The notes beneath the pieces are model-generated. The model was not told the origin of the DNA. It saw nothing but the letters and a program-made list of their open reading frames with translations, and did not search any database. DNA of 64,000 nucleotides. It comes from Camellia lanceoleosa (Eukaryota; Streptophyta; Magnoliopsida; Ericales; Theaceae). Positions within the stretch are counted from its first letter, which is position 1, and every line of letters begins with the position of its first letter. Where the stretch lies: positions 133,080,200 through 133,144,199 of the forward strand of contig CM045770.1 in NCBI GenBank assembly GCA_025200525.1. The letters run 5' to 3'. The position numbers were made by a program, and so were the translations under genes. Positions 11,001 to 20,958 of this stretch are shown piece by piece.

Positions 11001-11880
11001 ATTACAGAGTCCGACATCGGCTAAACAGTTCGAGATGCTTCTTTGGAAGACGCTGACCCTAAACAGATTTATAAGCCGAAGTTCGGACAAATGTAAACCT
11101 TTTTTCAATCTGGTGAAAAAGGCCACGAATTTTCTATGGACAGAGGAATGTGAGGCCGCTTTGGCCGACCTGAAGAAATACCTTACCTCGGCTCCAGTCC
11201 TCTCAATATCTCAACTTGGGGAGGAACTGTTTTTATACCTAGCAGTTTCAGCCTTGATGAAGTCTTTGTGATTATCCGAGAAGAGAAGGGAAGCGAGAAG
11301 CGATGTACTATGTAAGTAAAACCTTGGCGATCTGAAACAAGGTATTTACCCTTTGGAGAAACTAATCTTGGCCTTGGTAATGGCCTCAAAAAGCTAAACC
11401 ATTATTTTCGGGCTCACAAGATAGTGGTTCTATGAGCACCCATTAAAATCCTTGTTGCAACAAGGAGACTTATTGGAAGAATAGCAAGATGGGCCGTAGT
11501 CTTTGGGCAATACGACACAGGTTCAGCATGACGACAATTAAGGGCCAAGTTTTGGCCGACTTCGTGGCCGAGTTCTCGCCAGAATACATCGAACATCGGG
11601 CTCCGTTGAGCCGAGATGAACGATGTCCAAACAAGGAAGGAGAAGCCCAGCCAAAGGCTAAAGAACCAAGGAAGGAAAAACTCAGACCCTGCAGCATTTA
11701 CATCGGCGATTCCTTTCAACTTTTTGTTGATGGGAGCTCAAACCGGCAGGGGGCAGGGGCAGGAGTAGTGTTAATTTCCCCCGATGGGGAGATATTGGAG
11801 CAGTCCATTCGACTGGGGTTTAAAGCCTCGAATAATGAGGCGGAATATGAAGCACTGATTCTTTGGGTGAAAAGGTAGCG
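11001..11880 (+). pseudogene. RNase H of Tat1 (broken)
   Basis: The linker shows LNRFISRSSDKCKPFFNL and FLWTEECEAALADLKKYL (11050-11190). After a decayed stretch (11270-11480), the RNase H core is open at 11489-11878, with GQVLADFVAEF, FVDGSSNRQGAGAGVVLIS (first Asp) and NNEAEYEALI (Glu). The end of the domain, where the later acidic residues lie, is lost after 11878. The order and the VDGSS/NNEAEYEA phrases are those of Tat-group pol. Confidence 0.8.
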
Positions 11881-12064
11881 ATGGCGCGAGATGAGTGTCG
11901 TTTTTGTGACTCACAACTCATAGTAAATCAAACTACGAGAGTTATTTGCCGAGATGAAAGGATGTCCAACGCAAAAAGAAGTCATCGGTGGCGGACATGT
12001 TTCAAAAGCTGTCGACTTCTTGAGTTAGCGAGATGATAACAACCACGCCGACGCTACCGCCAAT

Positions 12065-13413
12065 TTGGCAAGTTCGATGCAAACCGGAAAGACGAGGACA
12101 ATAATGATTGATTACCTACGGGCGAGCATAGAGCCACGAACACAATGCAAGAAGCATTATGTGTGGACATGGGACCAAAATTTGGATGGATGCAATTGTT
12201 GCATTCTGAAGAGGAAAAGCGCGGAAGATCGAAAGGAAGCACACAAGGTCAGACTGAAGTCGGCAAGATTCAGCCTGACAGCAGAAGGACATCTCTACAA
12301 AAGATCCTTCACTGGACCTCTTTTAAGGTGTGTACACCCTCTTCAGGTCGAAGATTTTTTGTATGAAATTCATGAAGGAGTTTGTGGAAGCCACGCAGGG
12401 GGCAGATCGTTAGCGCATAGGGCCATTACCCAGGGGTATTGGTGGCCCTACATGCAAAAAAATGCAGAAGCCTATGTGAAAAAGTGTGAACAATGCCAAA
12501 GGTTTGCACCGTTGATACATCAGCCAGCTGTTGACCTGAACCCTGTTTCCAGCCCTTGGCCATTTGCCCAATGGGGCATGGATCTCGTTGGACAATTACC
12601 CCCAACAGCAGGCGTGGAAGTACTGCTGGTAGCTACTGGACTACTTCACAAAATGGATAGAAGCGAGCCCTTGCCAAAATCCGAGATGTGGATGTGAAGA
12701 ACTTCATCCGGAAAAACATCATCACCAGTTGGGATTCCAAGAGCAATCGTTGCCGACAACGGAACCGCAGTTTGACAAAGAAACTCATCAAGAATTTTTG
12801 CGCAAAGTTCAAGATAAAGAATTATTTTTCAACACCAAGCTTTCCCCAAAGTAATGGCCAAGCCGAAGCATCAAACAAAGTCATTTTGGATGGAATAAAG
12901 AAGAGGCTGCAAGCAGCAAAAGGAAAGTGGGTAAACGAATTGCCTAACGTGCTCTGGGCATATCGCACTACGCCAAGAAGATCAACAGGGGAATCCCCCT
13001 TTGCCATGGCTTATGGCATAGAAGCAGTCATCCCGTTGGAGATCGGCATCCCAGGGATCATAACTCAAGGAGTTGAGAACGGGTCTAATGATGTGCTCTT
13101 AGCCCGAGATCTGGACCTACTAGAAGAAAGAAGAGAGAAAGCTGCAATCCAGCTTGCAGCATACCAGCAACAGCTTGCCAAAGCTTACAACAAGAAGGTC
13201 AACCCAAGGGATTTTCAAGTCAACGACCTAGTCTTGAGAAAAGTCGTCGGCAATAAGAAGGATCCCAGAGAGGGCAAGCTTGGCCCAAACTGGGAAGGTC
13301 CCTACAGAATCACTTCGGTGTTAGGAAACGGGGCATATCGGCTCGAAGATAATGAGGGCAAAGCATTGCCTAGACCATGGAACACTTGTAATTTAAAGTT
13401 TTTCTATCATTAG
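12065..13413 (+). pseudogene. Integrase of Tat1 (broken, C-terminus open)
   Basis: The zinc region at 12340-12510 shows IHEGVCGSHAGGRSLAHR and KKCEQCQRFA (H2C2). WGMDLVGQLPP carries the first catalytic Asp. The second Asp block is damaged in the frame starting 12688 and cannot be read cleanly. SFPQSNGQAEASNKV carries the Glu. The 241-codon frame 12688-13413 ends with LWAYRTTPRRSTGESPF and the GPYRITSVLGNGAYRL C-terminal block, then a natural stop at 13411. There is one frame change near 12690. This part is colinear with the remnant in Tat2 at 53985-54534. Confidence 0.85.
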
Positions 13414-13571
13414 ATGTTCTTTGATTTTTTGCCGATCTGATCAATAAAATCTCAGCAGAATTTTTTCAGAACTTATAAAACTATGCATGATGTTGTTTTG
13501 TGAATAATGAGAACCCAAGTGGAACTTAGGTTCACATTGAGGCGAAGAAGACATTAGTAATGCTTGGCGAA

Positions 13572-14130
13572 GTTAAGCGAGATAAATTCCTTATCTTTAC
13601 TTGTTGAAATTTGTAGCAATTTACAAGTTAAAGTTAAGCGAGATAAATTCATACCTTTACTTGTTGAAATTTGTAGCAATTTACAAGTTAAAGTTAAGCG
13701 AGATAAATTCATATCTTTACTTGTTGAAATTTGTAGCAATTTACAAGTTAAAGTTAAGCGAGATAAATTCCTTATCTTTACTTGTTGAAATTTGTAGCAA
13801 TTTACAAGTTAAAGTTAAGCTGAGATAAATTCCTTATCTTTACTTGTTGAAATTTGTAGCAATTTACAAGTTAAAGTTAAGCCGAGATAAATTCCTTATC
13901 TTTACTTGTTGAAATTTGTAGCAATTTACAAGTTAAAGTTAAGCTGAAATAAATTCTTTATCTTTACTTGTTGAAATTTGTAGCAATTTACAAGTTAAAG
14001 TTAAGCCGATATGATTGTTTATCTTCACTTGTTGAAATTTGTAGCAATTTACAAGATGAAGATTAATTGAGTTTATATGCTTTTTACTTGTTGAAGTCTA
14101 TGGCAAGTTTACAGGTGAAGTCCTAGCCGA
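13572..14130. repeat. Tandem array of 60-62-bp hairpin units in Tat1
   Basis: Units start at GTTAAGC at 13572, 13633, 13693, 13753, 13814, 13876, 13938 and 14000, giving periods of 60-62 bp, with one or two degenerate units to about 14130. Each unit contains ACTTGT..AAATT-TGTAGC-AATTT-ACAAGT, arms that can fold into a bulged hairpin. The array lies between the integrase stop and the 3' end of the antisense module, where the two gene units converge. Repeat units are adjacent, with no unique spacers. Confidence 0.9.
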
Positions 14131-14447
14131 GGTAAATCTTCAGGTAAGCATGCCCGAGGTATGTAACTCCGAGGAAATTGTGCAAGGGAAGAATTATGTG
14201 AATCATGTTAAATATTCTAAGTATAGAATCAAATAGAAGCAATGAAGAAAAATTAAAGGCTACAGCATTCAAAGAGAAACAGTTGTGTATAAAGGAGGCA
14301 CAATGGCCTTGCAGAAGTAAATTGTTCAAAAGCAACAAAGAAAGACACATCGGCCATAAAGAAGAAGCTCACATTGTTCTGGAAACATTAACAAGAGTAA
14401 ACAAAAAGAAACAGAGTACAAAAGAAAGAAGAAAATACAAAAGACAT

Positions 14448-16800
14448 TCAAACTTCTTCAACTTGAATAGAGGGTTGGGCTGAAACCTCCGAAGGTTCTG
14501 GCAGAACCACCTCGGCATCCTTTTGATTTATAACCTCAACATCTTTGTCCACCACGACCTCGGCTTGCTTTTCTGCCATAATCTCGGCGTCGATCTCAGC
14601 CAAAGTATTCTCAACAGTTTTCTCTGCCCGGCGTCGGGAAGATAGCACGCGCGTGACGGCTTGGCACCTCCTCTCATCCTCCTCTAGGGTTAAGTCCATG
14701 ACTTGGTCACCCTCAGGAGGAGACTTGCTCTCACTGGCATCCTTTGGTTTCCTAACCAAGGTCTCGTTATCTTTATCCTCTTCACCATCATCCATGACCT
14801 CGGATTGATTGGACTTCTTCCTCGGCTTGAGTTGAGGGTGTAGGAGGAGGAAAGGGAGAGGATAGCTTGACCTTACGCCATGGCGAGTTAGCGAGGAAGA
14901 TCAAGTTTTTTGGCTAAGGATATCCAACCAAGGTTAAAACCCACATTGCATGCGCCTAACTTGCAACTTGTACTCTTCTGCCACATCGGCCATTCCTTGG
15001 ACGTAAGCCTTGTCATCGGCCGCTTTTATTTCGGCATCCTTTGTAGCTCTTTCTCGGCCTGGGTCGCTTTCTCCTCAGCCTCTTTCTTACGGGCTTGACG
15101 CGTTCTTAATGGCCGGCTGACCTCGGCCTTCTCGTCGACCTCTTCTTTGGGCACAGTGGCAGCCTCGGCCTGATCTTCCAGAACCTTCATTTTGTTTTTG
15201 AGACTTTTATTTTGCTTTTGAAGGGCAGCGCACTCCTTCTCCATCTCGGCCAATTTCTCCTTGTTCTCAAAGGCCTGCATGGAGAGAGAGTGGGCGTGTT
15301 GAATGGCCTGAATGAAAACAAGGCAGAAATTATTACAGAATATTGCAAAACTTTATAAATATAGAGAAAACAGCAAAAAGAAAAGTTGTCAAATTCAAGA
15401 ACTTACTTGCACAGAGCGCTGCAGCATGAGGGCATAGTTCTCATATTCGTTCATCTTGGCGTTACGCTCGAGATCGCCTTCGAGGAGAATTGCGATCTTG
15501 GCGCCAGCGGCGTTAACGTCGTGGCGCTTTCATAGGCATAGACGGGCTGTTCTCAAGGGTAATTTGAGACACCAAGGAACCTTTTGAACTTTGGAACCCG
15601 AGGTCATCCTGACGATGATCTCGGCCTTTTACTGAGTAGAGCTCGATGGTGAGCCTCGCAGTCTTTTGGCGAGGAAGCGGAGAGGCCTTCTTGTTCTCGG
15701 CCAATAGAGATTGGTAAAGCATCTTCAACATCGGCCTCGGTGGCCTTGGATTTTGGTGGGGCTTCTTGGTCTTTTTAAACCGGTGGGGGCATTGTTTGGG
15801 ATGGTGCAGCATCCACATCGGTTGGTAGATCGGCAAGAAGGTCCAACACCACTGGCTTCGGGCGCACCATCTCGGCTGTTTTGACAAGGCGTCGGAGCGC
15901 TTTCTTTCTTGAACTGGAAGCAAGAATGGTGCCAATGTGGAAGGAAGATCAATTTGGATCAGAAGTAGAACCTTGATCTGTCCGGGATGTAGATGTGGCT
16001 TGGGTTGTGGCTGTGGACGAGCTCTTCTTCTTCTTCTTTGGAACGTCGGCCAAGGTAGACTTGTATGTTGGGATGAAGTTTAACAGCAGTGGAGCTTTGC
16101 GGTTATGGATTAGTAGGTCCAAGAGCTTCTTCAATCCTTTCGGGGTAATAGAATTTGGCGAAAGTCCTTAGGAGGCTTCTGACGTCTGCAAAAGGAAACA
16201 CAACATCAGAAACAAATTTGTTGGAAAAATTGTGGAAAACAACAGTTAAGCAGTTAACACAGGGATCTTACCCTTGCCCTCCTTGACCGTTCGAGGAAGA
16301 GGGAAGAGATGAACTTCTTCATCTGGACCAAATTCCCAGTTCCCAGAAGCGATTAGATAATCATTTCCAGCCCCTTTGTTGGAGTCTGGAAGGTCGGCTA
16401 CAATCTTAAACTCTGTGGACCTCGGCTTAAGGTAATAGACATAACCTTTTTCCTTAAGGTTCAGGGCACACATGGTGTAGCGATTGGATGTCGGCAAGAG
16501 TGATCCTAACACTCTCTGCCGAGCTAAGGCTATTATACCATTAAGCGTCCTATAGGCGTTAATGGCAAGTTGCATAGGGTTCAAGAATAGTAATGAAGGA
16601 CCTCATGAAAGAGAGGATCAAGAGGAATCGAAGTCCACACCTGGGCGAAGGCTACTATAGGAAAAGACATGTTATCATCCTCGGGCATAATGGAGTCGTT
16701 CTCCCGATTAGCTGAGGTGAACATCGAGGATGGAGAATTCTTGCCTAAAGTACTCTAGTTTGGTTGGGTTGTTAACCCTATCTCTCACACACCCATGGAT
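14448..16800 (-). pseudogene. Antisense ORF module of Tat1 (aORF; gypsy-type transposon domain, NLS, coiled coil, acidic tail)
   Basis: Read on the minus strand. The N-terminal domain (about 16790-16270) holds SFPIVAFAQVWTSIPLDPLF, then LNPMQLAINAYRTLNGI and GYVYYLKPRSTEF. The pattern of (R)FPL..L..EVL..Y.LNPMQLA.N..R resembles the putative gypsy-type transposon domain (Pfam Transposase_28). A VPKKKKKSS basic stretch (about 16020-16045) looks like a nuclear localisation signal. A coiled coil follows (15280-15026, KECAALQKQNKSLKNKMK), then an acidic tail (14795-14448) with VMDLTLEEDE. Two introns are likely: 16186-16271 and 15308-15406, both GT..AG. Homologous to the module in Tat2. Frameshifts (for example near 16585) make this copy a pseudogene. 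Function unknown. Confidence 0.7.
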
Positions 16801-17699
16801 TTGGTATCTGAGTACTTGGCTGACAGAGGAGTTTTTCTAAAGGGTTTTTGGGACCTCGGCTTGAGGTTAAAGTTTGTATTGATAAATTTGTTTCAGTTTT
16901 CCTAGAAAATGAAGGTCCTCTGAGACAAATCCCAAACCTAGATCTATGATGAACGAGTATGGAAGCGTAATCTGGAAAGCAGAAAAGCAAACGAAGCTTG
17001 ATTCAAGAACACAAAGGGTTGAAGACCAAGAACAAGAGGTGCAATGTAAGTGTGCATAACATGTGTAGAATCAGAAATAAAGGCGTGTTCGGATAAATGA
17101 TTCACAAATCAAATACTAGCGAGCAATGATGGCAAGAAATTCGAAATAATCAAGAAGCGAGAAAAGGGGAAGCGGCTTACGGAAAAGGTGGAGGCCGGAA
17201 TGAGCTCTGTAGAGGTCGGATGGCGGGCCTTCTGATGCGAAAGCCGAGAATGTCGGATGCAAGACGATGGCGAATCGAGAGCTTGAACAATGGCGGATTC
17301 GAAGGAAAGAAAGCTTTAGGGAGAAAATATGGAGTATTCAAGTGCGGAAGTGAAAAGAAAGGGAGAAAAGCGTTTTTGTCCAAAAGCGTGAAAGCTGACA
17401 AAACAAAGATAATTATTGTGCCTAGGGCAACGCGCTTAGCGTCGGTATGAGCAGAGAAAAGATGGGCAACAGGCGCGTCGCCAGCACGGACCAATAAGGA
17501 AAAAACGCGTCAGTGAAACGGTTGAAAAATGGTGTATGACAGCTCATACGCGAAATAAGATTGATCTGAATTCTTGTTCTTAGAAGAAGACATGTCGGCC
17601 TGAAAATAAATGATCTCGGCTAGACAGTTCTTAAGCCGATGTACGAGAAAAAGTTCCAATATAGGTTCCATCACCTCAGAATGCCGAGGTAATAGAACC
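16801..17699 (-). other. Upstream and leader region of the Tat1 antisense module
   Basis: No protein is supported here. On the minus strand the segment around 17480-17310 (CTTTTGGACAAAAACGC, then TTCTCCCTTTC) is similar to the leader of the Tat2 module (ACTTTTGACAAAAGC at about 49560-49575). A conserved untranslated leader, possibly with its own promoter, is inferred. Open frames here on both strands look like leader sequence rather than genes. Confidence 0.4.
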
Positions 17700-17710
17700 T
17701 AGGGGACAGT
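17699..17710 (+). promoter_or_regulatory. Polypurine tract of Tat1
   Basis: CTAGGGGACAGT directly precedes the 3' LTR TG. Tat2 has the equivalent CTAGAGGGTAGT on its sense strand before its 3' LTR, preceded in both by TAATAGAAC. It would prime plus-strand DNA synthesis. Confidence 0.65.
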
Positions 17711-18267
17711 TGTAGGGATGTATTTTCTGAGTACCAACACGTGGCAAGGTGACGCCGACGTGTCAGCCGAGGTGCCACGTGTCCTGGTCGTGATGCCGAG
17801 GTGATATCGGCTAGGCCGAGGTTATCTCGGCTAGGCCGAGGTTATCTCCGAAGATACCAGAGTCCGAGATAAGTGGATAAGGGACAGGAGTCCTAGAAAG
17901 AAGAAAGACTACAAGATGGATAAAGGTAAAACTCTTAGGGAGTCTATCCTTATCTCTTGAAGAGTCCAAAGCAGATCCAGAGTTAGAGTCCATAGAAGTA
18001 AGACTTCTAGTGGGACTAGGATAGAGAGACACTATAAAAGAAGAGCACCCCCGGCGGGTCTAAGGTACGCAATTTGTAGTCTTGAGCAGTAATTTAGCAC
18101 TTGTTATCTTTGAGAGATATTGACTTGATCGTCGGAGTGCCCCCGGGTGGAAGAACCACCGCCGGAGCCTTCTCTTTCTGTGCAGGTTATAGGGAGCCAT
18201 CTACTCTGCCTGTGTTCTACAGCTGGATTACTAAGGAGGGCAGTGTGATCGGAATTTCACTCACACA
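17711..18267 (+). repeat. 3' LTR of Tat1
   Basis: 557 bp, TGTAGGGATG to CTCACACA. It differs from the 5' LTR mainly by a tandem duplication of 20 bp (GGCTAGGCCGAGGTTATCTC twice at about 17808-17848) and small indels. Its TATA box is at 18033-18039. Confidence 0.92.
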
Positions 18268-18538
18268 GTAATGTAGGTTGGAGTGCGTAAAAAAGCCGTC
18301 TACCTGGTCAACCCACATCAACTTGTGCTGTCACCAGTGGTTTGAAAGTGTTGGTGGAGTAGATTAGGTGAGTTAAATTTGTGCGGGTAGAGTTATGTAA
18401 GATTTAAAATTTTCAATCCACTCAAATAGTTTACCCAATTTGATAACCTTATATATGTGAATCAAGCATCTTAATTATAATTAATCTTTATACTTATTTA
18501 TTTTTACTTGCATCATATGTTTGGATGCTAAACTATTA

Positions 18539-20510
18539 TCGGTATTGAGAAAACATATAATAAAGTGTTTTGAGATATAATCTGATTAGTGTTGAAGAAG
18601 AAAGGGGTGACAAAGGCTACATTAATGTGATTAGGGACATGTATAAAAGTGTGGTGACCACTATTAGATCATCGACTGGAGAGACAAGTGAATTTTCAAT
18701 TACTGTGAGGTTACACCAATGATCAATCTTTAGTTTTTATCTTTTTGCTTTAGTTATAGATGAATTAACAAGAAATGTTCAAGATGATGTGCCATGTATA
18801 TGCTTTTTGTAGATAATATCGTGTTAGTGGATGAGACTAGATAATAAGTTAACACTAAGTTAGAGACTTGGAATTTGAATGTAAATGATTTAGGATAAGC
18901 AGAATTAAAACAAAGTACATAGAGTATAATTTTAGTAACAGTAACTGAAAAATCTAGAAATCCCTTAGATATTGATTTGTGATTATGTATTAATTTTAAG
19001 CAATAAATATCAATCATAATCAAACAATCAAAACAAATCAACACGATGATTTTAACGTGGAAAAATCACAATTGGAGCGCCTCCAATTGTGATTAAAAAA
19101 CCACAGGCCAAAGCCACAAAACAAGCCACTAAGAAGACAAAATGAATTACACAAGTGCACTCTCAATTACCTAGCGAATCCACGCCCGAATTGAACCGAC
19201 CCCTATATGCCTCTTCCACTACGGTCTTCACCTCAGAACTATCTTGCCCAATGTTGAATCCACAACGCCGATTTCAAATCACGATGATGAGGCACTTCGG
19301 AATCCACCGAAGAAGAACACTCTCTTTTGTATAGAATAAACAAACAATCCTTTGATGTATAGTTCTTAAACCATGAGTTGAATACTCAATCAAACATCAA
19401 AGAAAACTAGCAAAATTGCCCCAGAAGAAAACCCTAGAACCCTCAAAGAAGATCTGGGAGTCGTAACCCTAAAATCTGACTAAAACACATATTTATAGCG
19501 ATCTGTTCCGTGATCTCCGCTCGAGCGCTGGAATGGTCGCTCGAGCGGACCTCACTCGAGCACAGGAAAGTTCTCTCGAGTGTAAAATCCCAACTTCCAG
19601 TATTTTTCCAGACAGATCAAACTTCTAGAACCAAACATTCTCCGCTTGAGCGCACAAATGGCCGCTCGAGCGAACAGTTCGATCCCCGACATAGTCAGCG
19701 AAGTGGAAAACACGAAAGAATTATCTTCTGAAATTTCTCTACAAGACGCAATTCGGGTTGGATTCGCATCTAAGTACTCATAGTCTCAATGAAATAAACA
19801 AGTGAATAAAAGTACAACTGAAAGAAGTTTTGTCAAACGAGATTACCAAGAATAAAAACCTAATAGTAACAACAAAAACAGAAGAGAAGTGAAGATTGAG
19901 GACCAAAAACTACCTAAGAGTAAACATTTTTGTTATTTAGGATCGATTATTACAACGACTGGGGAGATTGGAGCAGATGTGGTCCGTAGAATTAAGGCGA
20001 GGTGGTTTAAGTGGAGGAATGCGTCTAGAATACTGTGAGATAAATGAGTACCCACTAAACTACAAGGAAAGTTCTATAGAACAATTATTAGACCAGTGAT
20101 ATTGTATGAGACAGAATGTTGGGAAACTAAGAACAACATCTAGATATGATAAGTGTTGCTGAGATGAGGATGTTAAGATTGATGTGTGGCAAGATTAGAA
20201 AAGATAGAGATAGGAATGAGTATATTCGTAAATGGATAGGAGTAGCACCGATAGAAGATAAGCTAAGCGAGAATAGATTGAGATGGTTTGGTCATATATA
20301 ATAGAGACCAATAGAGGTAGTACTGAAAAGATGTGACACAATGACGGTAGATAGAAGTATTAAGGGAAGGGGCAAACCTAGATTGACGTGGGCTAGTGTA
20401 GTAAATAGAGATATGAATCTCCTTAATTTGAGTGACCAAATGGCCACTGATAAAGTCAGGTAGAGAAGAAGAATTCATGTAGCCAATCACATTTGATGGG
20501 AATTAAGGCT
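18539..20510 (+). mobile_element. LINE fragment (RT and C-terminal part), split by a later insertion
   Basis: Left part (18539-18974): GIEKTYNKVF (usually DLEKAYDRV), INVIRDMYKSVVTTIRSSTG, LFALVIDELT and LFVDNIVLVDETR, which is the catalytic block with FADD changed to FVDN. Right part (19891-20510): KSKHFCYLGSIITTTGEIG, RRIKARWFKWRNASRIL, KLQGKFYRTIIRPVILYETECW, then WFGHV-like, GRGKPRLTW and RRRIHVANH-like segments. This is the well-known plant LINE RT C-terminal region. Many stops and frameshifts. The 5' part with the endonuclease is missing. Confidence 0.85.
18975..19890 (-). repeat. Copia-type solo LTR inserted in the LINE (boundaries approximate)
   Basis: The insert interrupts the LINE between the codons before IDDQ and those for that motif. 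On the minus strand it reads as an LTR: GCTATAAATATG TATA box near 19490-19501, a leader-like R/U5, and an end rich in TTTTTCCACGTTAAAATCATCGTG, the style of plant Ty1/copia LTR ends. It has GCTCGAGCG repeats at 19518-19680 and a perfect inverted repeat near 19065-19095. No coding sequence is present, so it is a solo LTR or close to it. Confidence 0.6.
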
Positions 20511-20958
20511 TGGTTTAGTTATATAACCTACCTAATTTGTTGGTTCAAAATCATTGAAATATTCAAACCAACTTGTCAGTTTTGAGACTATATGGGTTGG
20601 CTATAAGTTAAAAAATTATCAACCCGCCCACAACAATTTTGGTTAAGATTATTTCTCTTAAACCTCTCAAATTGACTTGCGCACACCCCTAAACATAGGA
20701 ATGTATGAGTCAATTTGAGTTAATTTTTTATAGAAATCATTAATACAAGAAATTATGTGAAATGGGACCTATAATTTCTACTTAAATCAACAAGCCAAAA
20801 AGTCACTATAAGTTGTCACATCACTTTCTCAACTTTTCTGTACATCTTTTCATGAAAAGCTAAAAAGTTACTAAAATAGTATGTTCCCAAACGAGGTTTA
20901 AGTTTAATTTTCAAATAATTTACTTGGTCTAGTAGGCCCTTGGCGAGCCCATTTTAAT
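20511..20958. other. Intergenic sequence, no gene seen
   Basis: The LINE 3' end runs into AT-rich sequence. Part of 20740-20900 resembles sequence at 23800-23980 (CACATCACTTTCTCAACTTTT against AAGTAGAGAAGTGATGTGAC in inverted form), perhaps two pieces of one small element separated by the solo LTR. Not resolved. Confidence 0.4.

Larger units (their letters stand above)
7234..18267 (+). mobile_element. Tat-lineage Ty3/gypsy retrotransposon with both LTRs (Tat1)
   Basis: The element runs from 5' LTR (7234-7761) to 3' LTR (17711-18267). Flanking 5-mers are ATAAT (7229-7233) and GTAAT (18268-18272), a target duplication with one mismatch. In order it has a PBS, gag, protease, RT, RNase H, integrase, a hairpin repeat array, an antisense ORF module and a PPT. 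The PBS type, the CxxH-type Gag finger and the antisense ORF after integrase place it in the plant Tat group. LTRs differ by few substitutions by eye, yet the coding part is full of stops and frameshifts. It was therefore probably copied as an already defective element using proteins from a relative. Confidence 0.9.

Noticed and set aside
13572..14130. CRISPR-like regularly spaced repeats
   Set aside because: Units are contiguous 60-62-bp tandem copies with no unique spacers, inside a plant retrotransposon, with no cas-like gene. It is a minisatellite.
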